A stretch of DNA of 64,000 nt from Phlebiopsis flavidoalba. Its lineage: Eukaryota > Basidiomycota > Agaricomycetes > Polyporales > Phanerochaetaceae. The DNA is taken from assembly GCA_035772785.1 (NCBI GenBank), contig JAOCPU010000016.1, positions 186,001 to 250,000 on the forward strand, read 5' to 3'. Both the position numbers and the translations under genes were made by a program. The notes under the pieces were generated by a model. That model was not told where the DNA came from and did no database searches. It saw nothing but the letters and a program-made list of their open reading frames with translations. This document shows, piece by piece, positions 11,322-22,869 of this stretch. The number at the start of each line of letters is the position of its first letter. The first letter of the stretch is position 1.

Positions 11322-12500
11322 ATTGTCCACAAGCTTCCGCCTTCAAGACATTTATGACCTCAAGGGCCGCATTGCCCTCGTCACCGGCGGCGGTACCGGA
11401 ATTGGGTGGATGATCACTCAAGGTCTCGCGACCAACGGTGCCAAAGGTGTGTACTTTACTGGGCGTAATGTTGGTGTATGCTCAGGAGAGGCTCGGTGCA
11501 GTGTATATTACGGGACGACGCAAGGATGTCCTGGAAAAGGCCGCTGCCTCATTTGAGACGGGCGAAGGAAAGGGAGAGGTAATTCCGTATGTATTCCATA
11601 GTCTCGTCGGAATTGTAGAGGGCTAAATCTCGATTGTCTAGATTGGTCATGGATGTGACGGATCGCGACAGTATCTCCAATGCTCAGAAGGAGATCCAGT
11701 CATCAAGGAGGGCAAACTGCACATCCTCGTCAACAAGTGAGCCAAAAAAGGATTAACATTCAGACCAAGGTGCTTATACTGATTCCGATAATAAAGTGCC
11801 GGCCAAGTCGGCCCCGTATCAAAGTTCTTCAATGACCTCTCAGCACCACAACACCAATCGGCAGAGACGCTGGGCCGTGCAATGTTCGAGAACGAATCGT
11901 TCGAGCAGTGGCAGTCGCTATACACCATCAACTCTTCGTCGATCTTCTTCGTCACTATGGCGTTTCTAGGCCTTTTGGCGAAGGGAAGTGAAGATCGCGA
12001 GCGATACACTTCGTGTGTCATCAACATCACTAGCATATAGTGGATACATGAAGCAGACACAAAACCACGTACGCGTATGGAAGGGCCTGGGGTTGCTACC
12101 GGGAACCTGACACGTCTTCTAGTTTGCATACAACAGTGCAAAAGCGGCTGCCGCACACTTGACGCGACTGTTGGCGACCGAGTTCATTCTGAAGAAGGTG
12201 CCCCGTTCGTGTCAACGGCGTCGCACCTGGAGTCTACTCGTCAGACATGACCGCCGCACGTCTTGCGGCGGGTGACATCGACAAAATCGCGCTAGGTCTA
12301 CAGCCCGTACCCGCTAAGCGCGAGGGAAGGTGAGTTGCTGCTTCCTTTGCGTAAAAATGGCCGACTGACGGGTTTGCACAGTGCTGAAGAGATGGCAGGA
12401 ACTGTAATCTATCTTGCGTCCCCAGCAGGATGCTACACGAATGGACAGGAGGTCGTCATAGATGGTGGTGTCCTTGCGGTGAATCCTGCTAGGGGGTGTA
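11322..12500 (+). CDS. Short-chain dehydrogenase/reductase (classical SDR)
   Basis: A classical NAD(P)(H)-dependent SDR with a Rossmann fold. The opening MSTSFRLQDIYDLKGRIALV is followed by the cofactor motif TGGGTGIG (about 11381). VYITGRRKDVLEKAAASFE is the second strand region, then VMDVTDRDSI and HILVN. After an intron come AGQVGPVSKFFNDL and SVINITS with the catalytic Ser region. After another intron, AYNSAKAAAAHLTRLLATEF contains the YxxxK pair. The C-terminal part has GVYSSDMTA and AEEMAGTVIYLASPAGCYTN, ending GQEVVIDGGVLAVNPAR at about 12495. At least four short introns are implied. The start codon is written ATTGTCC where ATGTCC is expected, a one-base insertion at 11323-11324. The substrate cannot be inferred; the sequence resembles the many fungal SDRs of secondary metabolism and general carbonyl reduction. 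Confidence 0.9.
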
Positions 12501-13228
12501 GGGTATCGTTGGACAGACTTACAATATCAAAGCTCTTCGCATCGCTCGCAACATCGAGCTGCAGCTCCAATACACTCAAATTAAAGTTGTGTCCTACCAG
12601 CGACGGATAATGATCATTTTCACGAATTGATCGAGGAACCGGTGCAATAGGTTCCAGCCTCCAGGAGCTCACCCATCTTCTACGGTGACGTATGAGTCGG
12701 ATATGTCTCGAACGTGCGCGTAGTCGTTTTGTGAGGTCTTTTCACATGAGAACACTATATTTCAGCGTGGTAGCTCAAGGGCATAAATTTGTTAGTATTA
12801 AAGTGAGACGCTATCATCTAGTAAGTACTCACCGAGCAGTCATTTCTATGCTCACATGGATTGATATCAAGGACCTGTATTTTGAACCCTGCTGTCGTTT
12901 GTCATTGTTTACGAATCGACTAGGATATTGCGTACAATAGGTGTGGGCCGAATGAACAGGAGCGTATTTACGAGGTTTGAGGCCTTGGTGCATGTGCTGA
13001 AAGCTCGATCCAGTCAATTAAGACGAGCAGTCACCATCAATGAATCGGCGGTCGTTGACAACGGCCCGGGTACGCTTCACGTGTTTCTATGAAACACATT
13101 GGACAAACAAGCCAATCTCGCCACACAGCCTACAATGACGCATATGAATAGAGATATTCTACATCCATGGTTCGAAAAAACTGATGAATCCGACCACCCA
13201 CTACACGAGCAACCCTTTACATCTGATA
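12501..13228. other. Intergenic region between convergent genes
   Basis: No coding similarity was seen. It carries the 3' ends of the SDR (+) and the GGA-type adaptor (-) and is AT-rich in its centre. Confidence 0.3.
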
Positions 13229-15240
13229 CTAGAACAGTCCGGCCAAGTCGGCGAATGGATCTTTCCCCCTGTGCTTGCGGCTGAGCTGGTGTCTGCTGCG
13301 GCGGCCGGCCGTGCCCCTGGAATTGTTTCTTTGTGGTTGCATCTGCTGAGGCTGCAAGCCCATATTTCCACCGAACCCTGACGCCGGGCGCACCATTCAT
13401 TGCGCCGACGCTTGCAGTCGAGGATGAACCGTGAGTGGACCCGGTGCTCGTGAGGTACGGGCTGGGAGAACCCAGCCTCAGTGCACCTTGCCCTGGTGGG
13501 GGTGGGGGGTGTGCCCATCAAACCCATTGGCGAGCCGGTTCTCGCGCCCTGACCCACATTTACGTTCTGCGCAGAGCCAAACTGCGGATATGTTTGTGCT
13601 GCTCCAAACGCAGGGCTGCCCGACATGCCCGTAGACATAGCACCAGGCGTTGTGCCTGCCATGGGCTGCGGAGAGAACGCCGACGGTGTTCCTACGCTCG
13701 AGCTGCCCATACGAGCCTGCTGCGCGAAGAGGTTCGCCGTTTGGAGCGGTGTACTGCGGTGGAGAGTAGACGGACTGCTGAGGTTGTTGGGGTGCGACTG
13801 ACGCACTTGGTCCAAAGAGGCTTGCGAGCTCATCGACAGGGTTCGCACTTGCCGCCGCTGGTGCCCCGTTACTTGAGGGAGCACTATCGTCAAAGTCATA
13901 TGAGGGATAGCCCGCCCGGCGCGGAGGACCCAGCGAGTTCCTGTTGGTACCGGGTTCGCTGCGGCTGCGTAGTCTCCCCGCTTGAAGGCGTCATATCGGT
14001 CCAGGACAGTGTGTTGATCTGGTCATTTATATGCAAGAACGTGTCTGGACAAGCCTCGATATTAGTGTCGGATTTTTCAAAGCAATGCACCTGGTCTTAC
14101 CCAGAGACTCTGGGTCGTCCGCCTCCGCATTCGAGATCCACCCTTGGATCTTAGGCCGGGCGCTCTTGAGAATAGATGCAACTTGCTATGAGACAAAAGG
14201 AGGCACGTCAATTTCCCATAGTGAACGCAGAACGAGTTAGGACGTACATCGTAGGCGTCACCCTGTGCAAACCTCTCTCCCCGCTCTGTATCCACATTGT
14301 CCAGCATCTCGTTGAGCAGGATAACTTTGCTCTCGAGCTTATTCAGCTCCGTGAGTGCTTGCGTACGGTAATCCGGCTTAGCATCAGGGTTCGCTCCGGC
14401 AAGGGACTTCATGAGCTCCTGCGCCTGGGCGAGATCTCGTGGCGTTCCACGTCGAATGAGTTCTTGAAGTTTCGCCTGCTGCGCTTCGCGGTCCTCACTC
14501 TCCAATTCCTCCGCAGTCCTTCAGATTTGACGTGGCTTTCTCACAGTCGGCGGCCGACGGCCCAAAGTCTCTGAATCTGTATCCCTTGAAAGTCAAACAG
14601 CCTGTGCATGTCCCGGATTTATTCCAAAATCGTCCTTAAAATCGCGATTCCATTGCAGATACCTTCCTTCCAGCCATGTAATCAATTCCAGGATATGCGT
14701 GACATGACGGGACCTAGGGGATACGGCGGGGGACGTTCGGGAAAGCGACGGACAAGCTCGTTGAGGAACTCTTTCGTAGCTATTTGAAGCTGGAATGGAT
14801 ATCCACACGATTGAACTAGCGTGTCCAGAAGGGAAGAAGAGCGAGTATCGCGACATGTGGGTTGCGATGGTTAACTAGCTGTGCGACGGTCATAGCTGCT
14901 TTCTCTCGGACTTCACGTCGGTCGTGGAGAGCGGCGAATCGCAGCATATGGATTGGTGAGGGACAGCACGAAATGGTAAGCCAAACAGACAGTGTGCACA
15001 TTAGACCGACCAGAAAGCGGGGATGGCTGGGACGAGACATACGTATTGGCCTTCATTTTTGGTTAATGTACTCCGCAACTTCGAGGTTCAAAGCGTAATT
15101 TGGCTCTGGTTGGGATGGATAAGTTGCACGAGCGATCAGAGTCTTCAACGGCGAAAGTATCCTGCTGCAGCCATGGCGAAGACGAAGTCGGGAACATCTT
15201 CAGGACAGGCACTGGCCTTGCAATAGTCAGCCGCAGATAG
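13229..15240 (-). CDS. VHS-GAT domain clathrin adaptor (GGA type)
   Basis: A Golgi-localised, Arf-binding adaptor that sorts cargo into clathrin vesicles at the trans-Golgi. On the minus strand the VHS domain is seen in pieces: NYALNLEVAEYINQK-like sequence at about 15050-15110, REKAAMTVAQLVNHRNPHVA at about 14855-14910, KEFLNEL-like sequence near 14760 and ELITWLEG near 14680. The GAT domain is clean: EDREAQQAKLQELIRRGTPR, then DLAQAQELMKSLAGANPDAK and LNKLESKVILLNEMLDNVDT, at 14260-14505. A Gln/Ser/Pro/Gly-rich hinge follows (13400-13900). The reading frame ends in DPFADLAGLF followed by TAG at 13229-13231. This ending requires one base less in the C5 run at 13265-13269. No gamma-ear (GAE) domain is visible after the hinge. 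The N-terminal start, near 15240, is uncertain. Confidence 0.85.
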
Positions 15241-16342
15241 AATGAGCGATCTCGCTGAAAACACGCACCAGACGTAGAGGGGTTAGAGGCGTGGAGCAGA
15301 CCAAGCCTTGCGGCTGCTCAAGAGTGGGTGAAGGCAGCGATGATCGATGTGTCCCTGTACAGGGTCGATAGCCAACTCTGTGGTAAAGCAGGTCGAAACG
15401 ATACAGACGTGGACGAGCCTGGACGAGCGCGTCGGGCAGTCGCCGAGCACAGGCCGACCCGACTTGGCTGCGCCGGCGGCTTTTCCATTTACTGCCAGCA
15501 GGTTTGCTCAGCGCGGCTCTCTATCTGTGGATTCTAAGCATGATGCATGATCAAACAGTCTACAGTGATTTCCCCCAACCTTGGGGATCTTATCGAAGGC
15601 CCTACTCGAGGTCAAAAGTGATCATACGGAGGCGCACACTGAGTTTTTGACACTACATCAACCATTGAAGAGTTACGCACGTCGACTCTAGACGACCCAG
15701 GCACACTACCAATTACAATCGTAAGAAGGCAAGGATACAAACGGAAGTGGCGTTACCAAGAAGAGCGCAGATACACCACAGAAACGTACACGACAGATAC
15801 CACAACAGCGAGAAGTAGGAGGCGATACAGATGCGCTGTACGCTCAGACTTTGCCACTTGCCAATCTTGGCATTACTTCATAACACGGTTGAATATGCTT
15901 GAGTGCAAAGAGGAGAGGACTCAGACGTTGCGATCGACTTGGCTGTGCTGACGACATTCTTGATCTACATAAGAAGACTAATGAGTACCATACAGAACAC
16001 GAATGTTTTTGTGGGGGGCGGAACCTGACGTCCCATTCAACGGCTTTTCGCGCGAGAGAGGAGTGAGATGCACGTATTCACGGTCAAGACAGTGTTTTTG
16101 ACTGAGTCCGCTCCTAGTAAAGGAACGTTTCTCCAGATGGTCTTCGCGAGTACGCGATAGTCGGACTGAAGTCCCCAAAGTGTCTGGATACTTCACGCAG
16201 AAGTGAATGCGACCTACGCGCAAATTCATCAGACAGAAAAACAACAACATTACGGGAAATCTACGCACGGTCTCAAAAAGCAGCGTCGATTTGGTCGATG
16301 AGGTTGGTGAGTGAAAATATTACAAAAATACCGGATGATATT
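15241..16342. other. Region without a recognised gene
   Basis: Several short open frames occur, none protein-like in a way I can name. The left edge probably contains the promoter and first exon of the minus-strand adaptor. Confidence 0.3.
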
Positions 16343-17557
16343 CTACCTGTTCTCAGAAAATATTGACCCCAAACTCAGCGCATTCCTGGTCAACGTCGGT
16401 TCTTGAATGGTCTCGCGGCCACTGCATGACAAAAACGTCGAGAGCCCAGGCTCTCGTCGTAGTCGAAAGTGTGACCACCGCGTTCCAGCGCTCCTCCTTA
16501 TAGAATCCTCACATGTCAACATTCCGATAGGATCCTCTTCAAACGCCCGGTCCGTATCGCTGGGGTCCGTGCCCAGCTCGCCGGCCACTGACTGCGTATA
16601 AAAGAAACGGTATTTTGGCGGGCGTAAACCTCTGCCACAGCCTCTGCAGTCAAGGTTTGTGCCAGCAGCCAGGTCTGCCGCAGAGTAGGCGCAACGTAGG
16701 CCTTTGCCCTTGCCTGCGACCAATGTCGTCGATAAGAACGCCACCGGACCTTGAAGTATGCTGCTTGACGAGTGGAAGGCAGTGATGAGTCGTTTTTGCT
16801 TTCGAGCGCCGAGGACAAGCCTGTCAAATGGTGTCGTTCCGACCACTGCACGAGGGGGCAAAAAACAAGCAGAAAACTTTGTTTTTTTGTCGATGGCAAA
16901 CTGTCCTACAGATGAATGAACGTCAGTTCCACAAGTCTATACTTTAAGGTGGTGAATATAAGTCTACCCCACGCCTTGGTAGGTAAAGCAGAGAAGCCCA
17001 GTAAGATCGGAGTGCAGAGGAGATTAGTCATTGTGCCAATCCAAGATCCTCGGGGGCTGAGACGTTGATATTCACATAATCACCACGTATACCATACTGA
17101 TAGGAAGACATCCGGGTCGACACCATAGATGCGTTATCGTTTATCTAAAGTGAGAGTGAGTCAGGTGAGAGAATGGTCCCCGGACGAATGCTTACCATGA
17201 GTTTTTTCAGACCGTTGACACTTGATCCACTCCGTTGTGTTGACAGAAGTGCAAACGCATGCTCGCATAAGTCTTGCCTCGGGCGATCGCCATCTCTCTC
17301 AGAGTATCGCGGGTCCTTATGAAACTTGAAAGGAAAGACTGGTAAGTCGACAATAGAACGTGCGCCCTTGAATGTTGGTAAATGGTCACGTTTTGCCCAT
17401 GAACGTCCGAGGGCTCATGTTTTGTCGTGAGCGATAATCTCGCATTCGCTATCTTGGCGTATGGAGCTGCCGGGGGCGGAGGAGTTTGGTAAGAGAACTT
17501 TTCTGTACGATAGCTATGTAGGTTTTTTGCTCCGTTTCGGCTATCGTAGGCGCACAC
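16343..17557 (-). CDS. Unrecognised minus-strand gene
   Basis: Two coding-like minus-strand blocks occur. The upstream one (about 17207-17557) contains AKIANARLSLTTKHEPSDVH, GQNVTIYQHSRAHVLLSTYQ and LREMAIARGKTYASMR. The downstream one (about 16343-16860) contains FLSTTLVAGKGKGLRCAYSA, DCRGCGRG, GELGTDPSDTDRAFEEDPIG and ends SLGSIFSENR. Between them only poor frames remain. They could be one protein of about 350 residues split by introns and indels, or two. I recognise no domain, and no membrane segment or signal peptide is evident. Confidence 0.25.
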
Positions 17558-17849
17558 TTGGGTTTTGGGCCTAAAGAGAGTCCATACGTATTCGTATGGC
17601 CGTTTGTTGCTTGCTGGTCAGTTACTGATGCGTCCAGAGCCGTGGAACTTGAAGTCCTCTTCGATGATTGGATGGGCGCTTTGCTTCGACTCCTTCAATT
17701 TTTTCCTGGGCTGCTAGACTGCTCCTTTGCCTCCTCTAGAATGCTTCACACGGTCCTGCAAATTCTCAGTAGGAGTAGTATAGCAATCTAGCGGTCTAAA
17801 CATTTAGCAGCGGGTATTAGATAAATTATTTACCATAACCGACAATGAA

Positions 17850-18206
17850 TCAGGAGATGAAATACCAGTGCCGTCTCCGTCTGAGAAATACTCCTCCATA
17901 TCTCCACATAAAGTCTCGTCTCAAATACATCTTATTCAACAGGCTCGTGATGGGAGTTTCAGCATGATGTCTTACTCGTGCTCGCCCCTTGCTGCCCAAG
18001 AAACGCTTGACGACGATGATGGCCTTTTTTTTCTTCATTTTGCTTCGGAAACGACTGGTGTTTCCATTTTTGCGATTTCTTTGCGCTCGTATCGATATGT
18101 TTGGCTTTAGAATAATGAGCTCCATAATGTTTGAAACATGAATGCTGCCAATACACACGGCAAGTTGAACCTGATTGGATATGAGAGAGGAATAACGGCC
18201 TGACAC
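17850..18206 (-). CDS. Short basic hypothetical ORF
   Basis: A 118-codon minus-strand frame is rich in Lys and Arg (KKKKAIIVVKRFLGSKGRAR) with a short aromatic C-terminus (RRRRHWYFIS). It resembles nothing I know and may be chance sequence. It is listed only because it is the sole frame of note between 17.6 and 18.4 kb. Confidence 0.12.
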   Translation of the reverse strand: MSGRYSSLISNQVQLAVCIGSIHVSNIMELIILKPNISIRAQRNRKNGNTSRFRSKMKKKKAIIVVKRFLGSKGRARVRHHAETPITSLLNKMYLRRDFMWRYGGVFLRRRRHWYFIS

Positions 18207-18429
18207 CCCAAAATAATCACGACGTACACCGATATACGAGATGTGGGCGATTTGGTGCCCGAGGCTTAAGCGCGTAATATCTGCGTTGGAGTGTCTGTGT
18301 TAGTATGCAGAGGTTCTTTTAGCGGCTCCGTTCCTTGTAGTGGGCGTGTGATGGAGAACGTAAAGGTAGATCGTGAACAGTCCAGGTACAGAATATTCGT
18401 GGATCTGTTGAGTGAATAAAAAGCTACAC

Positions 18430-21400
18430 ACATCCGGCCTAGCATGACTTAGTCTGCAGCTGGGCGAAACGCCCTTTCAGCGAGCTTTACAAAAATATCT
18501 CCAAGGCCTCGATGAGAAGGAAATGGCTAAAGACTTCTTCGTGATTTGTTACGACACAATACGCGATAATCCCGTGGGTGTAGACCCTAACGATGCCAAT
18601 CAGATCAACCATGTCCTTCGAGGCAGAGTGGAAAAAACCCTGAAGAAGTCCTCTACAGCTGGTAAAATCATGCAGACACTCGTGAAAGTGCAAGAGGAAT
18701 ACGATGAATTTGTGAACACATTGGGTGTGTGTAGCATCTAGCGCTCACGATCCTGACTGATGCATGTGGATTGGCTCTCAAGAAATATCTTGGGCCCAGA
18801 AGAAATTCATATCCTATGTACCGCCTCAGCATCAAAGAACGTAGTCAAAGCAAGGGATCCATCACTACACTATCACAGACCATAGGCGAGCTTGTCGTCA
18901 TTCCAGAAGAAAAGACGACAGGAAATCCTGGAGGAGCTCGTGACACGCGCCGAGAGCAATTTTCTGTGGGCCCATCTCATGGTGGTTGAACTCCGCAAAG
19001 CCAAGACCGAGGGTGCTATGGATGAAGCTCTGGAGTCAGGACGCACAAAGAATCTTCGATGATCATACTTCGAAAACTTTTTCAAACAGGGGCGGTTGCA
19101 CAGGAAGAAGATGTGGCTCTTTCTCGGTATTGTAAAGCATCCATGATCCACTTATGCTCCTGACACGTGAATTTGTAGAGACGTATTCTCGCTGGTGACT
19201 TTTGCGAGGACACCGCTGAGAGTTGGTCAAGTTTCCGAAGCCGTCCTCGATTCCTCTGGAGCGTCGACAAAGGACCACATAAGGACCCGAGGTGGAAGCA
19301 GGAGAAAATCTTCATGTCATCCCTCCTCGAAGACCAGGTTCTCAAAAAAAAAATCCGCTTATTGAATTGCAAGAAACACTATGAGAGTCCTCATCGTGGT
19401 AGGTACCCATCCTCAAACCCCCTGCAGATAGGTGCATACCGGCGAGATTTCGCAGAAACTATGGTCGACTTTTTCATACTCCACTATTGTGTTCGATTTT
19501 CTGCAGAGGCGCATGTGCACATTCTACGACGGACGACGTGTGAAAGAATCGCCGGAGAAGAGCAAACATCCCCTAAAATTTCAACGATCTCCCATCTGCG
19601 AATTGCGGAATCGTGTCTCCTTTATCTTTTGCGCAGCTAGACCCGCAATCGTTCTCAGTGACCCTCTAATACGTACAAACGGCTGGACGGCATTTGGGTT
19701 TGACAAGGATGAGCCGCACCGTTGCTCTCGGTCTGAACAACCCAGTCGTTTCTCCCTATACGCTGCAAAGCACTGGGAGCCAAGCACCTCGATCTAGTTG
19801 TGTTGCTCCTGACGGTAAGTGACTACACTACCTCTTCCAGCCATAGTAGTCGGAAAATCGCTCCCCCCATTGTTGTTGAATGTGTGTTGAGGCGCGCTAC
19901 TACAGTGTGTTGCTCGATTCGAGAATTTCCTGAACTCTCCCAACTATAGGAGCATGCTTACAAATACAGAGCCTCTGGGATGTAATTGGTATCCTTAGTT
20001 CCGCCCCATTTTCTCTCCCGGCCGGCGACAGCAAGATCTTTCACATACTCGACGTGGCCTGCCCGCGGTGGAGCGAAATACCAAAAGGATTATCATCGCT
20101 TTTGGTGGGACTGGCACCGCTTTTTTTAGGCCGAAAGAATTTCCTAGACGTGTACTTCCCGTATTCGAGCAGTACGATGGGGAAATTGACCGCTGCTGGT
20201 GGAGATCACTTGGGTCCCGGACAATTTTCTCGCGGGTTGGCCGAGCCGCTATCCTTCATACAGGTTTCATACTCCAGCGGTGTCCGGAGGGAACGCTCGC
20301 GCATACAGAAGTTACAGACTATACACGCGCACGTCCCATAGTGTGATGATAGCTTTGGAGAACGTATGTGTCGACCCCATTTATGACAATCGTATCACTA
20401 GTGGCACTAATTGTTATACGTTTTCACAAGTAGCTCCGATAAATCCCGATGAGTTCAAGTTCTCACCTTTGTCCTCGAGATCTGGACGTACGGCCCGACG
20501 GACTACACTGTATTGAAGACGTCTCACACGTTGTCCAATTGATGGGCGGTGACTTGTCGAGCAACATTCTTCGCTACTCCCTTCCAGATGGCTCCGTGCA
20601 TCACAGCCTGTATGGTGAAGGGTGGTCGCGCCCCACTTGTCGCCTTCAGCGAAGACCGGTGTTTCGTTTGCGCATTGGGACGCCAAGTGTACACAGTATC
20701 GACCCTACCGGATGGATGCCGTATATTTCCGCAGGGTCATTATTAGCTCGAAGAGAAGACTACATTGAGGAAATGACCGAAACCATGACATAGTTGTCAT
20801 CGCCAATCGAGGATCCGTGCCCCATACACCTGGTTAAACGACGTCCCCCCCGAACCAGCGCTCGGGAGACCTAGCAGGCAGGAAAGCAACATCCTCGACG
20901 AGAATGGGGAGTTGAGCGAGCTGCTTGATGAAGTACCGAGGGCTCAGACTAAGGGCGATGTCTTTGACGACGGAGGGTGCGGAAATAGTGGAGCGAGTGT
21001 TCTTCGGCGCAGTTTGACTTAGGGCGCAAAGCCCGGTCCGATACTTCCTCCTTCGGGGTCCGACATCAGAGGCAGGAAGCTCAAGTACGATAGTGACAGA
21101 GAGTCAAGCGGTTCAGAACATCGACCAGCAATCTCAGGGATTGCCACCGGCATCCCTGCAGGTAGGACCAGAGAAAAGAACAGACCAGGTCCCGGCGAGG
21201 CCCCAATGAAACATCGGACTCGGACGGCGAGTGTGGCCCTCCATTGCTTTCCTTCACTCAGATACACCCACAAGCATATATACAATACAGATTCCGACGT
21301 TGACGGGGAGTCCTCGACTGAAGAGTCTTGAACAAGATATAGACTCTTCGAAACAAACGAGTCCCGATGCCGATGACAATGGCAGCGACAAATCCGAGCT

Positions 21401-22626
21401 GTGGACTGTACGACGGATTCAAGCATCGTTACGTATCTTTACATCGACGGGAAGGATATTCAGCTTTTCTTGCTTCCATCTCGACCGAGCTGGTCAAACT
21501 CCCCTCCGGTCCTTCACCCGACTCAGCCACTGGTCGTATGGCCTCTCGATGAACGGAGCGTATTGTTCGTTGACTACGAAGATAACACATATTTCGTCAA
21601 GAAACTCAACACTTTCGGTGCAAAAAGTGTGAGCACTTGCGTTGTGTTACATAGAGAACGCACTCATAAAGAGTCTGTATAGCATCCAGGGCACCGAAAC
21701 GTCGTCAATTTGCCGGTGCGCTGCCGTTTCACGAGCGACGGGGGAAATACCTGTATATTGTCTCTTTCCACGGCCGTTTGATCGAGGGTATTGATGCCTT
21801 GCCCGGCCCTCGTCCGACTTTTGTCAACCTGGTCTTGTACACGTACAAAGCTCTGCGCGCCAACCCACAACCTATGAACGTCACACCACCGCCGTCTTTA
21901 TTACACTCACACGAGACGCACTTGGGTTTACTCGACAAATCGAGGCTGAACGCAAAGTGCCCCTGGCCACGCCTGACTTGGACCGATAGTCATCTATACG
22001 TAACCCACAGTTGCCCTGCCCTCAACATCTACAAGCTTCCACTTCCACGCGAAGAGACACATGGCATACCCTTCAGTGACACAGTGATTGAGACCCAGTA
22101 TTCGAAGGCGTCCATCCCAATACCAGCAAACCGCAGAGTATCATGACGTGTTTTTTCTTTCCCTCTGAAGACGAATCCTTCGCCCGAGTCGTCGTAGGGG
22201 CACCAATTGGCAGGTATAGCCCGAGGTCTTCCGGAAGATGATGCGGTTCCTATCGGCTGCAGCCTTAACATCGAGAAGGACTTGGGAGGCTGGATTACTC
22301 ACGACGACTCGGACCCGGCATGGTCGAATAGATACAAGGAGGCGGCCCGAACAATACTGAACGCAGCGCAGGGAGCATCAGATCCTGGTGTGTCTTGCGT
22401 TGGTGCGTATGCCCGGCAACCTTTCTTCAAAATGTTGCGCTCACCGGAAGTACAGTTGAGCCTTTGCGTTTGCAAACCCAGGGCGAACACTCAAATTGAA
22501 ATTAGCGTGAGAAGTCTCAGGCAAGTATCCTCAGGCTGGGGGCTCGCCAAGAAACAGTTTCGCCATATAATGTTACACTTCACAGACGCGCACGCTCTGT
22601 GCTCACGTCTTGACGAGCTTAGATGA
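18430..22626 (+). CDS. Large putative STAND/NACHT-like and beta-rich protein region, heavily frameshifted
   Basis: A plus-strand coding region of about 4.2 kb may be one gene or two. The first block (18483-18724) is helical: PFQRALQKYLQGLDEKEMAK, VDPNDANQINHVLRGRVEKT and VQEEYDEFVNTL, resembling N-terminal helical domains of fungal STAND proteins. At about 18940-19010, EELVTRAESNFLWAHLMVVE plus LRKAKTEGAMDEALE resembles the segment after a NACHT NTPase. No P-loop was found between them. From about 20060 onward the sequence is beta-rich: LVAFSEDRCFVCALGRQVYT, LVVWPLDERSVLFVDYEDNT and SHLYVTHSCPALNIYKLPLP, with an acidic Ser-rich linker (NTDSDVDGESSTEES) near 21290. The last frame runs uninterrupted from about 22207 to the stop at 22626 and includes EKDLGGWITHDDSDPAW. 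The STAND assignment is tentative, and a separate beta-propeller gene starting near 20060 is equally possible. Confidence 0.35.
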
Positions 22627-22869
22627 GTGCCAGAATATTTTGTGAGAACAAATTATACCAATCATCAGCGTTCACTATGGTCATCTCCGCGAGTATTCAC
22701 AGACAAATGTTGCATGCGAATCTTAATGTGTGTCATTTGGTCAGGATTTTACTTCCCAGCCGCTTTTCCCGGCTTGCCGCATTCGAATTGTCACCAAGCA
22801 ACAGTTCTTTTGTAAGTAGACCCCTTCGCTAGCGGGAGCCCGCTCTAGTCACGTGGTGCCAAAGTTTGA

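Noticed and set aside
18523..19010. Annotating a full NACHT NTPase
   Set aside because: No Walker A motif or NACHT core was seen; only flanking-type segments resemble STAND proteins, so just a tentative label was given.
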